From: Pseudomonadota bacterium
GTDB taxonomy: Bacteria; Pseudomonadota; Gammaproteobacteria; Burkholderiales; JAKAFK01
NCBI GenBank assembly: GCA_021817985.1
Contig: JAKAFK010000041.1
Span: 1 to 34,701 of the forward strand
Direction of reading: 5' to 3'
Length of the DNA stretch: 34,701 nucleotides
This document shows, in pieces, positions 22,972 to 29,442 of this stretch. The translations under genes were made by a program, and so were the position numbers. Position 1 is the stretch's first letter. Each line of letters opens with the position of its first letter. The notes beneath the pieces are model-generated. The model did no database searches. It worked only from the letters and a program-made list of their open reading frames with translations, and was not told the origin of the DNA.

Positions 22972-25443
22972 TTACCGCTGCCGACCGCGCTTGCGTTCAG
23001 CTTGCGCAGACACCGCGCGCATAAATTCCGCACTGCGCCCACCCAGCCTCTGCTTGGTATGGTCGACAGCCGCGTTCACCCCGCGGCCAGACTTCTTGAC
23101 ACGATCGATCTCACGCATCCAACCAATCACGGCAGCATTCTTCTCCTTGGTGCTTGTCGCCTGTTCCCACGCGGCCAGGTGCTGATCAAGTTTTGCAAAT
23201 TCAGCGAGCGCAGAATTTGCAACTGCCTCTTTTTTGGGCGCGCCGGGCATCCCCTGTATCGGTGCCGGTTCGCGTGGGTTATTCTCAGAGTTATCCATGG
23301 ATTTCTGTGGAAAACTGTCTGCCGCTATTCCTGATCCATCATTTTCAGCAGTGCCAACTCCCGCCCGTCGCATTTCAGGATCGGAGGTTCTTTCTGATCC
23401 CACACGATCAGGTGCATTTGAGTGCAAAAACACTTGAGCTGGCTGGTGATGAACCACACCGATGCCGGACAGGTTTCGCACGCTGGCGAGGGATTCGGGC
23501 GCTGCTCCTTGGCGATGCGCCCCAAGATCGGACTGATATACAGCGGCTGCGCGCTGTCTTGCCCGGGCGCGCTCTGGGTTGTTGCGGGCATAGTTGGGTC
23601 GTCCATCGTGTCGTTGCTCCTTGTGTTGAATGGGTGGGCGCTGCCGCTTGGCCTGCTCATCGGCCATGATGGTTTGCAAGTCTTCGTTCGTGACCGTGAT
23701 CCCCAGCCGCACCGCCTCGCGCGCTGCCCGTTCCCGAAATTCGCTGCTGCCCGTGATATCTACCTTGCCCCCATACTTCTGCGCGGCGATGCGCAGCGCC
23801 GCCTCGAGCGCATCATCCGACTTGTCGGACATGACAATGCGAGGGCCGGTGTCGGTGAATTTCTCCTTCCCGTCCTGTCCACGGTAGATGACGGCCTGTC
23901 GGCGGTCGTCGATCTCGGCCAGCAAGCCAGCGACGGTGAGCTTGCGCAGCGGATCGAGCTCTTCGCCCTCGATTCCGTCGATGGCTTGGTTTTTCTTCCG
24001 CTGCTCACGGTAACGGATCCCACGAAGTGCGGCCCGGGCCGCTTCATCACCCCCCTCGGCCTGCTTCTCCAGCCAAGCGCGCCACACTTCGGGGCGGGGA
24101 ATCCTGGCCGTTAGCGCCTTGCGCTCTGCTGCTTGGCGCTTTTGCAGTTCCTCGCGCCGCCGCGCCGCCTGGAAGGCAAAGACCGATTGGGCGACGTTGT
24201 ATTTCGATCCGGGAACGCGGTCTTTGGCAAGCGCAGCTTTGCGGTCCTCCCTCAGCCGCGACTTGAATTGCTCACGCTCTGTCTGATGACGCGCGCGCAT
24301 GGACCGCCGGAGCTCGGCCCTCTCGCTCTTTCGCGCCTTCTGCTCGGCGTCGAATCGCTTGGCCAGCTCTTCGCGCGCCGTTTCCCGCGCTGCCCGCCGC
24401 GCAGCGCGGGCGGAATCGTCTCTTCCGTGAGCGGCATGCGGATGCGCTTGCGTCACGCGATCTGCGCGGACGTATTCGTGATAGGTTTGCTCGCTTTTGA
24501 GTGCAGCGGTGCCGGCGCCGGGCGGCTGATAAGGTCCGAGTTTCTTTTCAAGTGCCGTCTTCGTTGACCAGCGGCCAAGCTGGGACGCTTTTGCGGCCAC
24601 CACTCGGCCGTCCTCAAGCGTCGCCGTGACCACCATCCCGGAGCCCTTCAGCTCCAGACGCAATCCATGCTTCGCCATCACGGCGTGGGCGTCCGCCCAG
24701 CTTGCTCCCGGCTCGCTGATCGCCATCCTTAACTCCTCGGCGGGCTTCCCGGTCACCCAGGTTTGCAGGGAGTCAGCGCCGATGTTCTTTTCGGCCAATG
24801 CCGCTTTCCACGTGATGTTGGATCTTCGCTCTTCATCCTTCGCCCAGAGGCCGGCCTTGATCGCCTCGGTTCGGCGCATGATCTGCGCCTTGCCGGGTTC
24901 CGGCTCCACTGCCACGTAGTAGCCCTTGTCGTGCGACCACCCCTGCTCGATCTCCACTTCCCTGGCGATTTCATGCAACAGCCTGTAGTCATACCGCGGG
25001 GGGCCGACCACCTTTCCCAGCGCCGGGTGGACCTTATTGATGATCAGATGCAGGTGATCATTGTCTGTGTCGCGGTGGATCGCCCAAAAGGCCTCGCACT
25101 CCGACATTTCCAGGCGATCCATGAAACGTGTGACCGTGTCCTCGCATTGATCGCGGCTGGGATGTTCACCATCCGGCCAGCTGATGCTGATGTGATAGAC
25201 CGGATTCTTTCGAAGACGAACGGATTGCATCGCGGTCGAATTCATGGATTCCGCGATCACGAGCCGGTCGTATTCCGTCCCGTGATCCAAATCGAGGTTG
25301 ACTTGTCCCATGTCATCCGGCGAAATTTCCTTCAACCCATCGCGCTTGGACTCCTTATCGTCACGCGCGACGTACTGGACAACCGCACTGAACCCGCCTC
25401 GAGGCGAGCCAGCTTTCCGAATGTTGATGACCTTCGGAATCAC
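22972..25443 (-). CDS. traI: MOBP-type relaxase TraI with C-terminal LPD7-like domain
   Basis: The relaxase nicks oriT and pilots the T-strand. In this 823-aa protein, Y24 in VVQYVARDD is the likely nicking tyrosine, and the metal-binding motif III is HRDTDNDHLHLIINKVHP (about 123-140), typical of MOBP/TraI. Arg/Glu-rich coiled coil follows (about 345-440), then an LPD7-like domain (IVMSDKSDDALEAALRIAAQ, about 540-600), a low-complexity stretch where another gene is overprinted (613-706), and a C-terminal helical segment. The start is GTG at 25443, overlapping the mobC stop (GTGA). Confidence 0.93.
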   Translation of the reverse strand: MIPKVINIRKAGSPRGGFSAVVQYVARDDKESKRDGLKEISPDDMGQVNLDLDHGTEYDRLVIAESMNSTAMQSVRLRKNPVYHISISWPDGEHPSRDQCEDTVTRFMDRLEMSECEAFWAIHRDTDNDHLHLIINKVHPALGKVVGPPRYDYRLLHEIAREVEIEQGWSHDKGYYVAVEPEPGKAQIMRRTEAIKAGLWAKDEERRSNITWKAALAEKNIGADSLQTWVTGKPAEELRMAISEPGASWADAHAVMAKHGLRLELKGSGMVVTATLEDGRVVAAKASQLGRWSTKTALEKKLGPYQPPGAGTAALKSEQTYHEYVRADRVTQAHPHAAHGRDDSARAARRAARETAREELAKRFDAEQKARKSERAELRRSMRARHQTEREQFKSRLREDRKAALAKDRVPGSKYNVAQSVFAFQAARRREELQKRQAAERKALTARIPRPEVWRAWLEKQAEGGDEAARAALRGIRYREQRKKNQAIDGIEGEELDPLRKLTVAGLLAEIDDRRQAVIYRGQDGKEKFTDTGPRIVMSDKSDDALEAALRIAAQKYGGKVDITGSSEFRERAAREAVRLGITVTNEDLQTIMADEQAKRQRPPIQHKEQRHDGRPNYARNNPERARARQRAAAVYQSDLGAHRQGAAPESLASVRNLSGIGVVHHQPAQVFLHSNAPDRVGSERTSDPEMRRAGVGTAENDGSGIAADSFPQKSMDNSENNPREPAPIQGMPGAPKKEAVANSALAEFAKLDQHLAAWEQATSTKEKNAAVIGWMREIDRVKKSGRGVNAAVDHTKQRLGGRSAEFMRAVSAQAERKRGRQR
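23325..23606 (-). CDS. Cysteine-rich 93-aa protein overprinted within the relaxase gene
   Basis: In a different frame of the same strand, ATG 23606 (AAGGAG ten bases upstream) opens a 93-aa ORF with C43-x2-C46, C59-x-C61, H65 and C79 in a structured-looking protein (CETCPASVWFIT, LKCFCTQMHLIVWD, ILKCDGRELALLK). The overlapping relaxase residues are low complexity, as expected where a second frame is under selection. RP4 traI also hosts a nested gene, traH, but I see no proof of homology. A zinc-binding fold is likely; function unknown. Confidence 0.65.
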   Translation of the reverse strand: MDDPTMPATTQSAPGQDSAQPLYISPILGRIAKEQRPNPSPACETCPASVWFITSQLKCFCTQMHLIVWDQKEPPILKCDGRELALLKMMDQE

Positions 25444-25766
25444 GACTCCCCATCGATTCTCTTGGCCACCGCCAGCAGCGTTTCGTACCCTGCCCAGTAA
25501 CGCTTCTTCTCGTCGGCGGACCAGTTGGCGGTCTTTGGGTAAAGATGCTTGAGCAAGCCCCCGAGTCTGCGTAGCTCGGCTGCGGCTTCGCGATCGACAG
25601 AGACTGTGATCTTGCGAGACATCGTCGCTCGACGAATGAACTCACTTGTGTTGAGTCCGCATTCCGCGGCGCGCGCGCGCACTCGTTGATAGTCCTCGGC
25701 AACCCACCGAATCCAGACGCGTCGTTTGGCCACCTTCGGCGCTCGATCCGCTTTTGTTTTGCTCAT
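25440..25766 (-). CDS. MobC/TraJ-like relaxosome accessory DNA-binding protein
   Basis: A 108-aa basic protein with an N-terminal ribbon-helix-helix-like segment (RRVWIRWVAEDYQRVRARAA, then GLNTSEFIRRATM) and the MobC-type continuation AAELRRLGGLLKHL. Such proteins bind the oriT inverted repeat and recruit the relaxase. It lies directly between oriT and the relaxase gene, overlapping the latter by four bases. No clear ribosome site precedes the ATG at 25766; a weak sixth copy of the shared box covers the start codon. Confidence 0.85.
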   Translation of the reverse strand: MSKTKADRAPKVAKRRVWIRWVAEDYQRVRARAAECGLNTSEFIRRATMSRKITVSVDREAAAELRRLGGLLKHLYPKTANWSADEKKRYWAGYETLLAVAKRIDGES

Positions 25767-25892
25767 GCGTACATTCGGTGAGCCGTTGCATGCGCCTGGC
25801 CATCGTCAGTGGACAGTTGATCGCTGGTAGGTGATCGCCAATCGCCAGATGTTCGTCGGCGAGTATTTTGTGTTTGCTTTTGGGTTGCCTTC

Positions 25893-25919
25893 GATCGGGC
25901 CTGATCGGCGTTTGATCGG
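25893..25919 (+). repeat. Three GATCGG direct repeats in helical phase in the mobC leader
   Basis: GATCGG occurs at 25893-25898, 25903-25908 and 25914-25919, that is at 10- and 11-bp intervals. Two more GATCGC sites lie at 25819 and 25833, and a GATCGG pair with 10-bp spacing is found at 22866 and 22876 in the left inverted repeat. Phased short direct repeats near oriT suggest a binding array for a protein such as the TraK/StbA-like product; this is inference. Confidence 0.5.
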
Positions 25920-25951
25920 AGCCTGTGCGCCAAGCGTTTGGTGATTTCCGT

Positions 25952-26012
25952 ACAGGATAAGTGTTGTCAGCACGACCACCCTGCTGCCGCATGATGGCCG
26001 ACTGACAACACT
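25952..26012 (-). other. Origin of transfer (oriT), MOBP type
   Basis: A perfect 11-bp inverted repeat, AGTGTTGTCAG (25960-25970) and CTGACAACACT (26002-26012), is separated by 31 bases. Immediately 3' of it on the minus strand is TTATCCTG followed by TAC, matching the MOBP nic consensus (ATCCTG cut before a pyrimidine); the predicted nick is between 25953 and 25952. The site lies between divergent mobC-traI and traK-L-M genes, as expected. With this strand assignment the mobC-traI-tra side would enter the recipient first. Confidence 0.85.
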
Positions 26013-26018
26013 CCTGGT

Positions 26019-26148
26019 CAGGCTCCGCCCGACACCCGAAAGCGCCCAGCGCCGATCAACTCCAGTCGACGGCCGCTCAGCGCAGCGCAGGGGTTCTCCG
26101 CGGTTCCCTTGTCGCACCTCCCGCAACACCGGCCCCAATCTCGGTATG
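26019..26148 (+). repeat. Long inverted repeat, right copy (partner 22775-22914)
   Basis: Begins six bases beyond the oriT inverted repeat and ends with the shared box of the traK operon. It carries the same landmarks as the left copy in the same order (CAGGCTCCGCCCGACACCCG, CGCCGATCAA, CGCAGGGGTTCTCCGCGGTT, CTTGTCGCACCTCC). It lacks 10 bp present in the left copy. With oriT it fills most of the 417-bp gap 25767-26183, which holds no ORF I believe in. Confidence 0.85.
26122..26148 (+). promoter_or_regulatory. Shared regulatory box upstream of the traK-L-M operon
   Basis: CGCAAC (26122-26127), 9 bases, AAT (26137-26139), 3 bases, GGTATG (26143-26148), then GG. It lies 35 bases before the ATG at 26184 and is preceded by CACCTCC as in the trbC and trbB-operon copies. 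Reading YGCAAC/TATGGG as weak -35/-10 elements gives a 17-bp spacer. Confidence 0.6.
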
Positions 26149-26183
26149 GGGTCCACGCCGATCCGGATCCGCATGGAGGTTTC

Positions 26184-26750
26184 ATGGAAGAACACGACAA
26201 ACCCGACAAGCCATCGGAGTTCGATCGGGAAGCCGCACTCCAAGGCATGGAGCGCTTCGACGAGCTGCTGCATCGCGCAACGCGCAATGCCAAAGCCGCC
26301 CAGGAGGCGGAGTCTTCGCGATCATTCGCGACGCGCGCCGTTGCAGCACGTGAGGCCGCCATCCGCGACGCTATCGCCGCAGGCATTTCCGCTCGCAACC
26401 TCGAGAACGCGCTCGCCGAAAGCCTGCCCAACATTCCGCGCGCCGACTTGCACTTCGCTATGCAGAGACTCCTCGAAAAGCTACAGAACCGCACGCGCGA
26501 ACGACCAAAGCCCGTGACAAACAAGAACAAGGCAACAGCGTCGACCACGGCGAAAGAACCCGCCAAGGGGCGCAAGAACACAACCGCTTCCGACGGCGCG
26601 CGTCAGTTACCAACGACATCCGACCTGCCAGCGTGGGCCGACGGGTCAGACAAACGTCCCGATGAAACGGACGAGGACTACCGGCTGCGCAAAGAAATCG
26701 AGGGCCCCCCCGAGGCCAAACGCAAATTCATCGGCGAACACGACACCTGA
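26184..26750 (+). CDS. TraK/StbA-like DNA-binding protein (tentative)
   Basis: A 188-aa protein from ATG 26184 (GGAGG four bases upstream); the frame extends further upstream but there it runs through the repeat leader. Residues about 20-105 are helical, and IRDAIAAGISARNLENALAE followed by IPRADLHFAMQRLLEKL looks like a helix-turn-helix. The remainder is charged and disordered. As first gene of a three-gene set next to oriT (HTH protein, ParA-like ATPase, membrane protein) it corresponds in place to RP4 traK or R388 stbA, which bind oriT-region repeats. Identity rests on context and is not certain. Confidence 0.7.
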   Translation: MEEHDKPDKPSEFDREAALQGMERFDELLHRATRNAKAAQEAESSRSFATRAVAAREAAIRDAIAAGISARNLENALAESLPNIPRADLHFAMQRLLEKLQNRTRERPKPVTNKNKATASTTAKEPAKGRKNTTASDGARQLPTTSDLPAWADGSDKRPDETDEDYRLRKEIEGPPEAKRKFIGEHDT

Positions 26751-26761
26751 ACGAGGCAATC

Positions 26762-27511
26762 ATGCTCAAGACTTTCATCATTGACGGGGATAAGGGCGGG
26801 GTCGGCAAGAGCTTGGCCGCGCGCGCTTTGGTTCACCACTACATCACTCGGGCCGAGACCGACCGGCCGCGGATCGTCGTGTATGACGCAGACCTTTCCA
26901 ACCCGGACGTGTGCGGCGAAGGTGGGCTGCGCGGCGGAAACGGCATCATGGGCACGGCCATGCTCGACCTCTCGACCGAGAATGGCTGGATCGACCTCGG
27001 CACGCGGGTGGCCACTATCGCTGCGGCGGCCGAGAAAAGCGATTACCGCATCATCATCAACATGCCGGCACAAATCGGGACCAGGGCATTCGACGGATCC
27101 ATCCACATTGTTAACGAAGTCCTGCGCGAGGCGAACGCCATCCCGGTCTGGCTGCTCAGCCGCACACAGGAAAGCATCCGGGCGCTCGCCTACCGGCTGC
27201 GCAATATGCCCGCCCGGTACGAAGCCGGCCTGATCGTCAAGAACCTGTTCTTCGGGCCGGCGGACAAGTTTGTCCTTTGGGCCAGCGATGAACTCCAGCA
27301 GCAGCTCATTGATGAGGGCGCCTGGGTCGAGACCGAACTGCCCGAACTAAACGACCAACTCACGGTCATGATCGGCCGGAGGCCGTTCCATGAGGTGCTG
27401 GAGGATGGCATCGATGGACGCTCCCTGCAGTTCGGCTACCGCTTGGCGCTGGAGTCGTGGCTCCAGCGCGCCGGCGCGGCCATGGCGAAAATCGAAGACA
27501 TCGGGGCGTGA
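26762..27511 (+). CDS. traL: ParA/MinD-type ATPase, TraL/StbB-like
   Basis: A 249-aa deviant-Walker ATPase: DGDKGGVGKSLAARAL at residues 8-23 includes both K11 and K16, and VVYDADLSNPDV follows. Such proteins (RP4 TraL, R388 StbB, Ti VirC1) sit beside oriT and affect plasmid positioning or T-DNA processing. Residues CNMP-like switch region is INMPAQIG. It starts 11 bases after the traK-like gene with GAGGC upstream and is followed one base later by the traM-like gene. Confidence 0.88.
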   Translation: MLKTFIIDGDKGGVGKSLAARALVHHYITRAETDRPRIVVYDADLSNPDVCGEGGLRGGNGIMGTAMLDLSTENGWIDLGTRVATIAAAAEKSDYRIIINMPAQIGTRAFDGSIHIVNEVLREANAIPVWLLSRTQESIRALAYRLRNMPARYEAGLIVKNLFFGPADKFVLWASDELQQQLIDEGAWVETELPELNDQLTVMIGRRPFHEVLEDGIDGRSLQFGYRLALESWLQRAGAAMAKIEDIGA

Positions 27512-27512
27512 G

Positions 27513-28142
27513 ATGGCCTACCCGACCGCCGAACAAATCTTCATCGACCAAGCCGCGCCCATCACCGAGGATCAATGGGGGGAAATTCGCCCCATGTTGG
27601 CAGGCATGGCGAGGGCCGGCTGGCCCATCGACGATCCCTCAATGGCCCCCATCGTCGCCTACCTCGCCTTCATCTGGAAGCGCTCGGCCAACTGGGTGGA
27701 TTTTCAGACGCAGATCCGCGCTCTCCAGGCCGCGTTTACCGACGAGATGGACAGGACCGAACTCGCGATTCGCAGCGAAATCCGCGAAGTCGGCGATGGT
27801 GTCAAAGATCTCCGGGATAGTTTGAAGTCCATTTCTGAAAAGATGCTGGCGGAACCCGCCAGCCCCCCTCCTCCGAAAATCAACATCGAAGAGCTCACCC
27901 GCGCCCTCGGGCCATTCCTCCAAGCGCCCGCCCAAGTGACCCAACACTATGACGTCGCAGATTCCGTAAAGGACGCACTCCGTAAAACGTTCCAATGGAC
28001 TTGGGTTGCCGGGGCGCTCGCCGTCGCTCTCCTCGTCTCCATACTCTGGACGCGCATGTATATTCAGGACTCACACCAGATCGAGCAGCTCAAGATGCAG
28101 ATGCTCCAAGCCGTGCCGCGCACAGATCACAGACGTCCATGA
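27513..28142 (+). CDS. TraM/StbC-like membrane protein (tentative)
   Basis: A 209-aa protein whose ATG (27513) is one base after the traL stop. It has a soluble N-terminal part with WPIDDPSMAPIVAYLAFIWK, a coiled-coil-like helix (about 62-112), a Pro-rich linker, and one membrane helix near the C-terminus (WTWVAGALAVALLVSILW, about 163-180) with a short helical tail. Position as third gene of the oriT-proximal operon matches RP4 traM and R388 stbC; I see no motif that proves it. The frame before 27513 is a shadow of traL. Confidence 0.7.
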   Translation: MAYPTAEQIFIDQAAPITEDQWGEIRPMLAGMARAGWPIDDPSMAPIVAYLAFIWKRSANWVDFQTQIRALQAAFTDEMDRTELAIRSEIREVGDGVKDLRDSLKSISEKMLAEPASPPPPKINIEELTRALGPFLQAPAQVTQHYDVADSVKDALRKTFQWTWVAGALAVALLVSILWTRMYIQDSHQIEQLKMQMLQAVPRTDHRRP

Positions 28143-28152
28143 GACGTCCATG
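28131..28152 (+). repeat. Perfect tandem 11-bp duplication at the traM-traB junction
   Basis: AGACGTCCATG is repeated back-to-back at 28131-28141 and 28142-28152. The first copy supplies the traM-like stop (CCA TGA) and the second the traB start (ATG AGC). Removing one copy would restore an ATGA stop-start overlap like those throughout this element, so this looks like a recent slippage duplication that turned an overlap into a 7-base gap. Confidence 0.8.
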
Positions 28153-29355
28153 AGCAAATCGTCGGGGCGCACCGCTGCCGCAGTTGAATTCAGCGCGCAG
28201 CGCCTCATCTTCCTCGCCGCCGTTGGCGCCGTCCCGGGCCTGTTGTGGGACATTTCTGGAGCGGATCCCATAGGGCCACTGTTTTCCATCAGTCTTGTCG
28301 CTGCGGTAGCCATCGGGCGAAACGCCAGCGAGCGCTTGGCAAGCGCCCTGGGGTACTATGCCAGCGGCAGCTGGCCAATCATTGGCGCCATTGCCGGTTA
28401 CTGGGGATCCCTCCATCCATGGGTTGGTGCCGCGGCGTGGGCCGCGTGCACGGTCGCACTGGCCAGCCCATGGGCACTGGCCGCCAGTTGGACTGGTCTG
28501 CTCTTTGCCCTGGCCGTCACCGCATTGCCACCGATCGGGGTCATAGGCTGGCTTTCGCCGATCAACGCCGCCGGCATGCTGTTCCCCGGCATGGGCTGGC
28601 TTGGTTTGATGCTGTGGCTGATTTTCGCCATAGCCCTCCACGCCTTTGTGTCCGCGCGGTCGGATATTGGCCGGTCTGGCGCCCTCACTTCCTTGGCGCG
28701 GTCGCACTTGCCGCTGTTCCTGCCCATCATCGCCGCCGCCCACTTGATGGCGGCCGCGACAAAGCCGCCGACGGGTTGGGTCGGGGTACAGACGCACATT
28801 CTTCCCAGCGGCGGAAATATCCTGGCTGCCATCCAGGACAACCAGGACGTCATCCAATCAGGGTTGCACCAGGGCAATGGCGCGCGGGTCGTGGTTTTCC
28901 CCGAGGCGATCCTCGAAAACTGGCTGCCTGGGACCAGACAGCAGTTCGGCCAAGCCGTGTCTGGGCAGATATGGCTAATCGGGGCACAGGCATCAATGCG
29001 CGATGCAGTCGTCGTGGCTACACGCGGACATGCCGCGTCGCGCCCCGTGACCGTCGCGGCTGGGCTTCTCCTGGGTGGCGACTGGCAACCATGGAGCGCC
29101 AACACACTACGCCCTATTTGGTTGCAACGAACATTCACTCTCGATGGGAAGCGGGTCTGGGCCAGCCTGTGCGTCGAGCAGGTACAGCCCTGGACGTGGC
29201 TGGAGGCGATGTGGCAAAGGCCGGACGTGGTCTTGGCGATGTCAAATGACTGGTGGGCGGCGGAAGACAACGCAGCCCCTGGAATTCAAGACGCCAGCAC
29301 GAAAGCTTGGGCGCGTCTCATGGGCGTGCCCGTGGTGTGGGCTGTGAATCGCTGA
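28150..29355 (+). CDS. traB: TraB-like conjugal transfer protein (nitrilase/Lnt-like with membrane domain)
   Basis: A 401-aa protein with about six to seven hydrophobic helices (residues 18-205) followed by a carbon-nitrogen-hydrolase-like domain, the layout of Ti-plasmid TraB and of apolipoprotein N-acyltransferase. The catalytic glutamate context VVVFPEAILENW (E252) and the nucleophile context ASLCVEQV (C341) are visible, and MSNDWWA near the end is typical. The third triad residue, lysine, is not obvious; R298 lies about where it should be. The substrate of TraB proteins is not established. No clear ribosome site precedes the ATG. Confidence 0.85.
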   Translation: MSKSSGRTAAAVEFSAQRLIFLAAVGAVPGLLWDISGADPIGPLFSISLVAAVAIGRNASERLASALGYYASGSWPIIGAIAGYWGSLHPWVGAAAWAACTVALASPWALAASWTGLLFALAVTALPPIGVIGWLSPINAAGMLFPGMGWLGLMLWLIFAIALHAFVSARSDIGRSGALTSLARSHLPLFLPIIAAAHLMAAATKPPTGWVGVQTHILPSGGNILAAIQDNQDVIQSGLHQGNGARVVVFPEAILENWLPGTRQQFGQAVSGQIWLIGAQASMRDAVVVATRGHAASRPVTVAAGLLLGGDWQPWSANTLRPIWLQRTFTLDGKRVWASLCVEQVQPWTWLEAMWQRPDVVLAMSNDWWAAEDNAAPGIQDASTKAWARLMGVPVVWAVNR

Positions 29356-29363
29356 TCAGCGAT
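29348..29363. repeat. 16-bp perfect palindrome over the traB stop codon
   Basis: ATCGCTGATCAGCGAT covers the last codons and the TGA of traB, at the point where rightward traB and leftward topB transcription converge (87-bp gap). No T-run follows directly, so it is at best a weak bidirectional hairpin or a protein-binding site. Confidence 0.45.
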
Positions 29364-29442
29364 AAAGTGAGGTCATTTGAACCGCCCTTACACAGTCGCA
29401 AGCTCGGCGGCGGCCGCCATCGCCACGCCAGCCACGGTGCAC

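Noticed and set aside
26002-26017. Alternative nick site on the plus strand (ACTCCTGG after the right oriT arm)
   Set aside because: It lacks the AT of the ATCCTG consensus; the minus-strand TTATCCTG-T fits much better.
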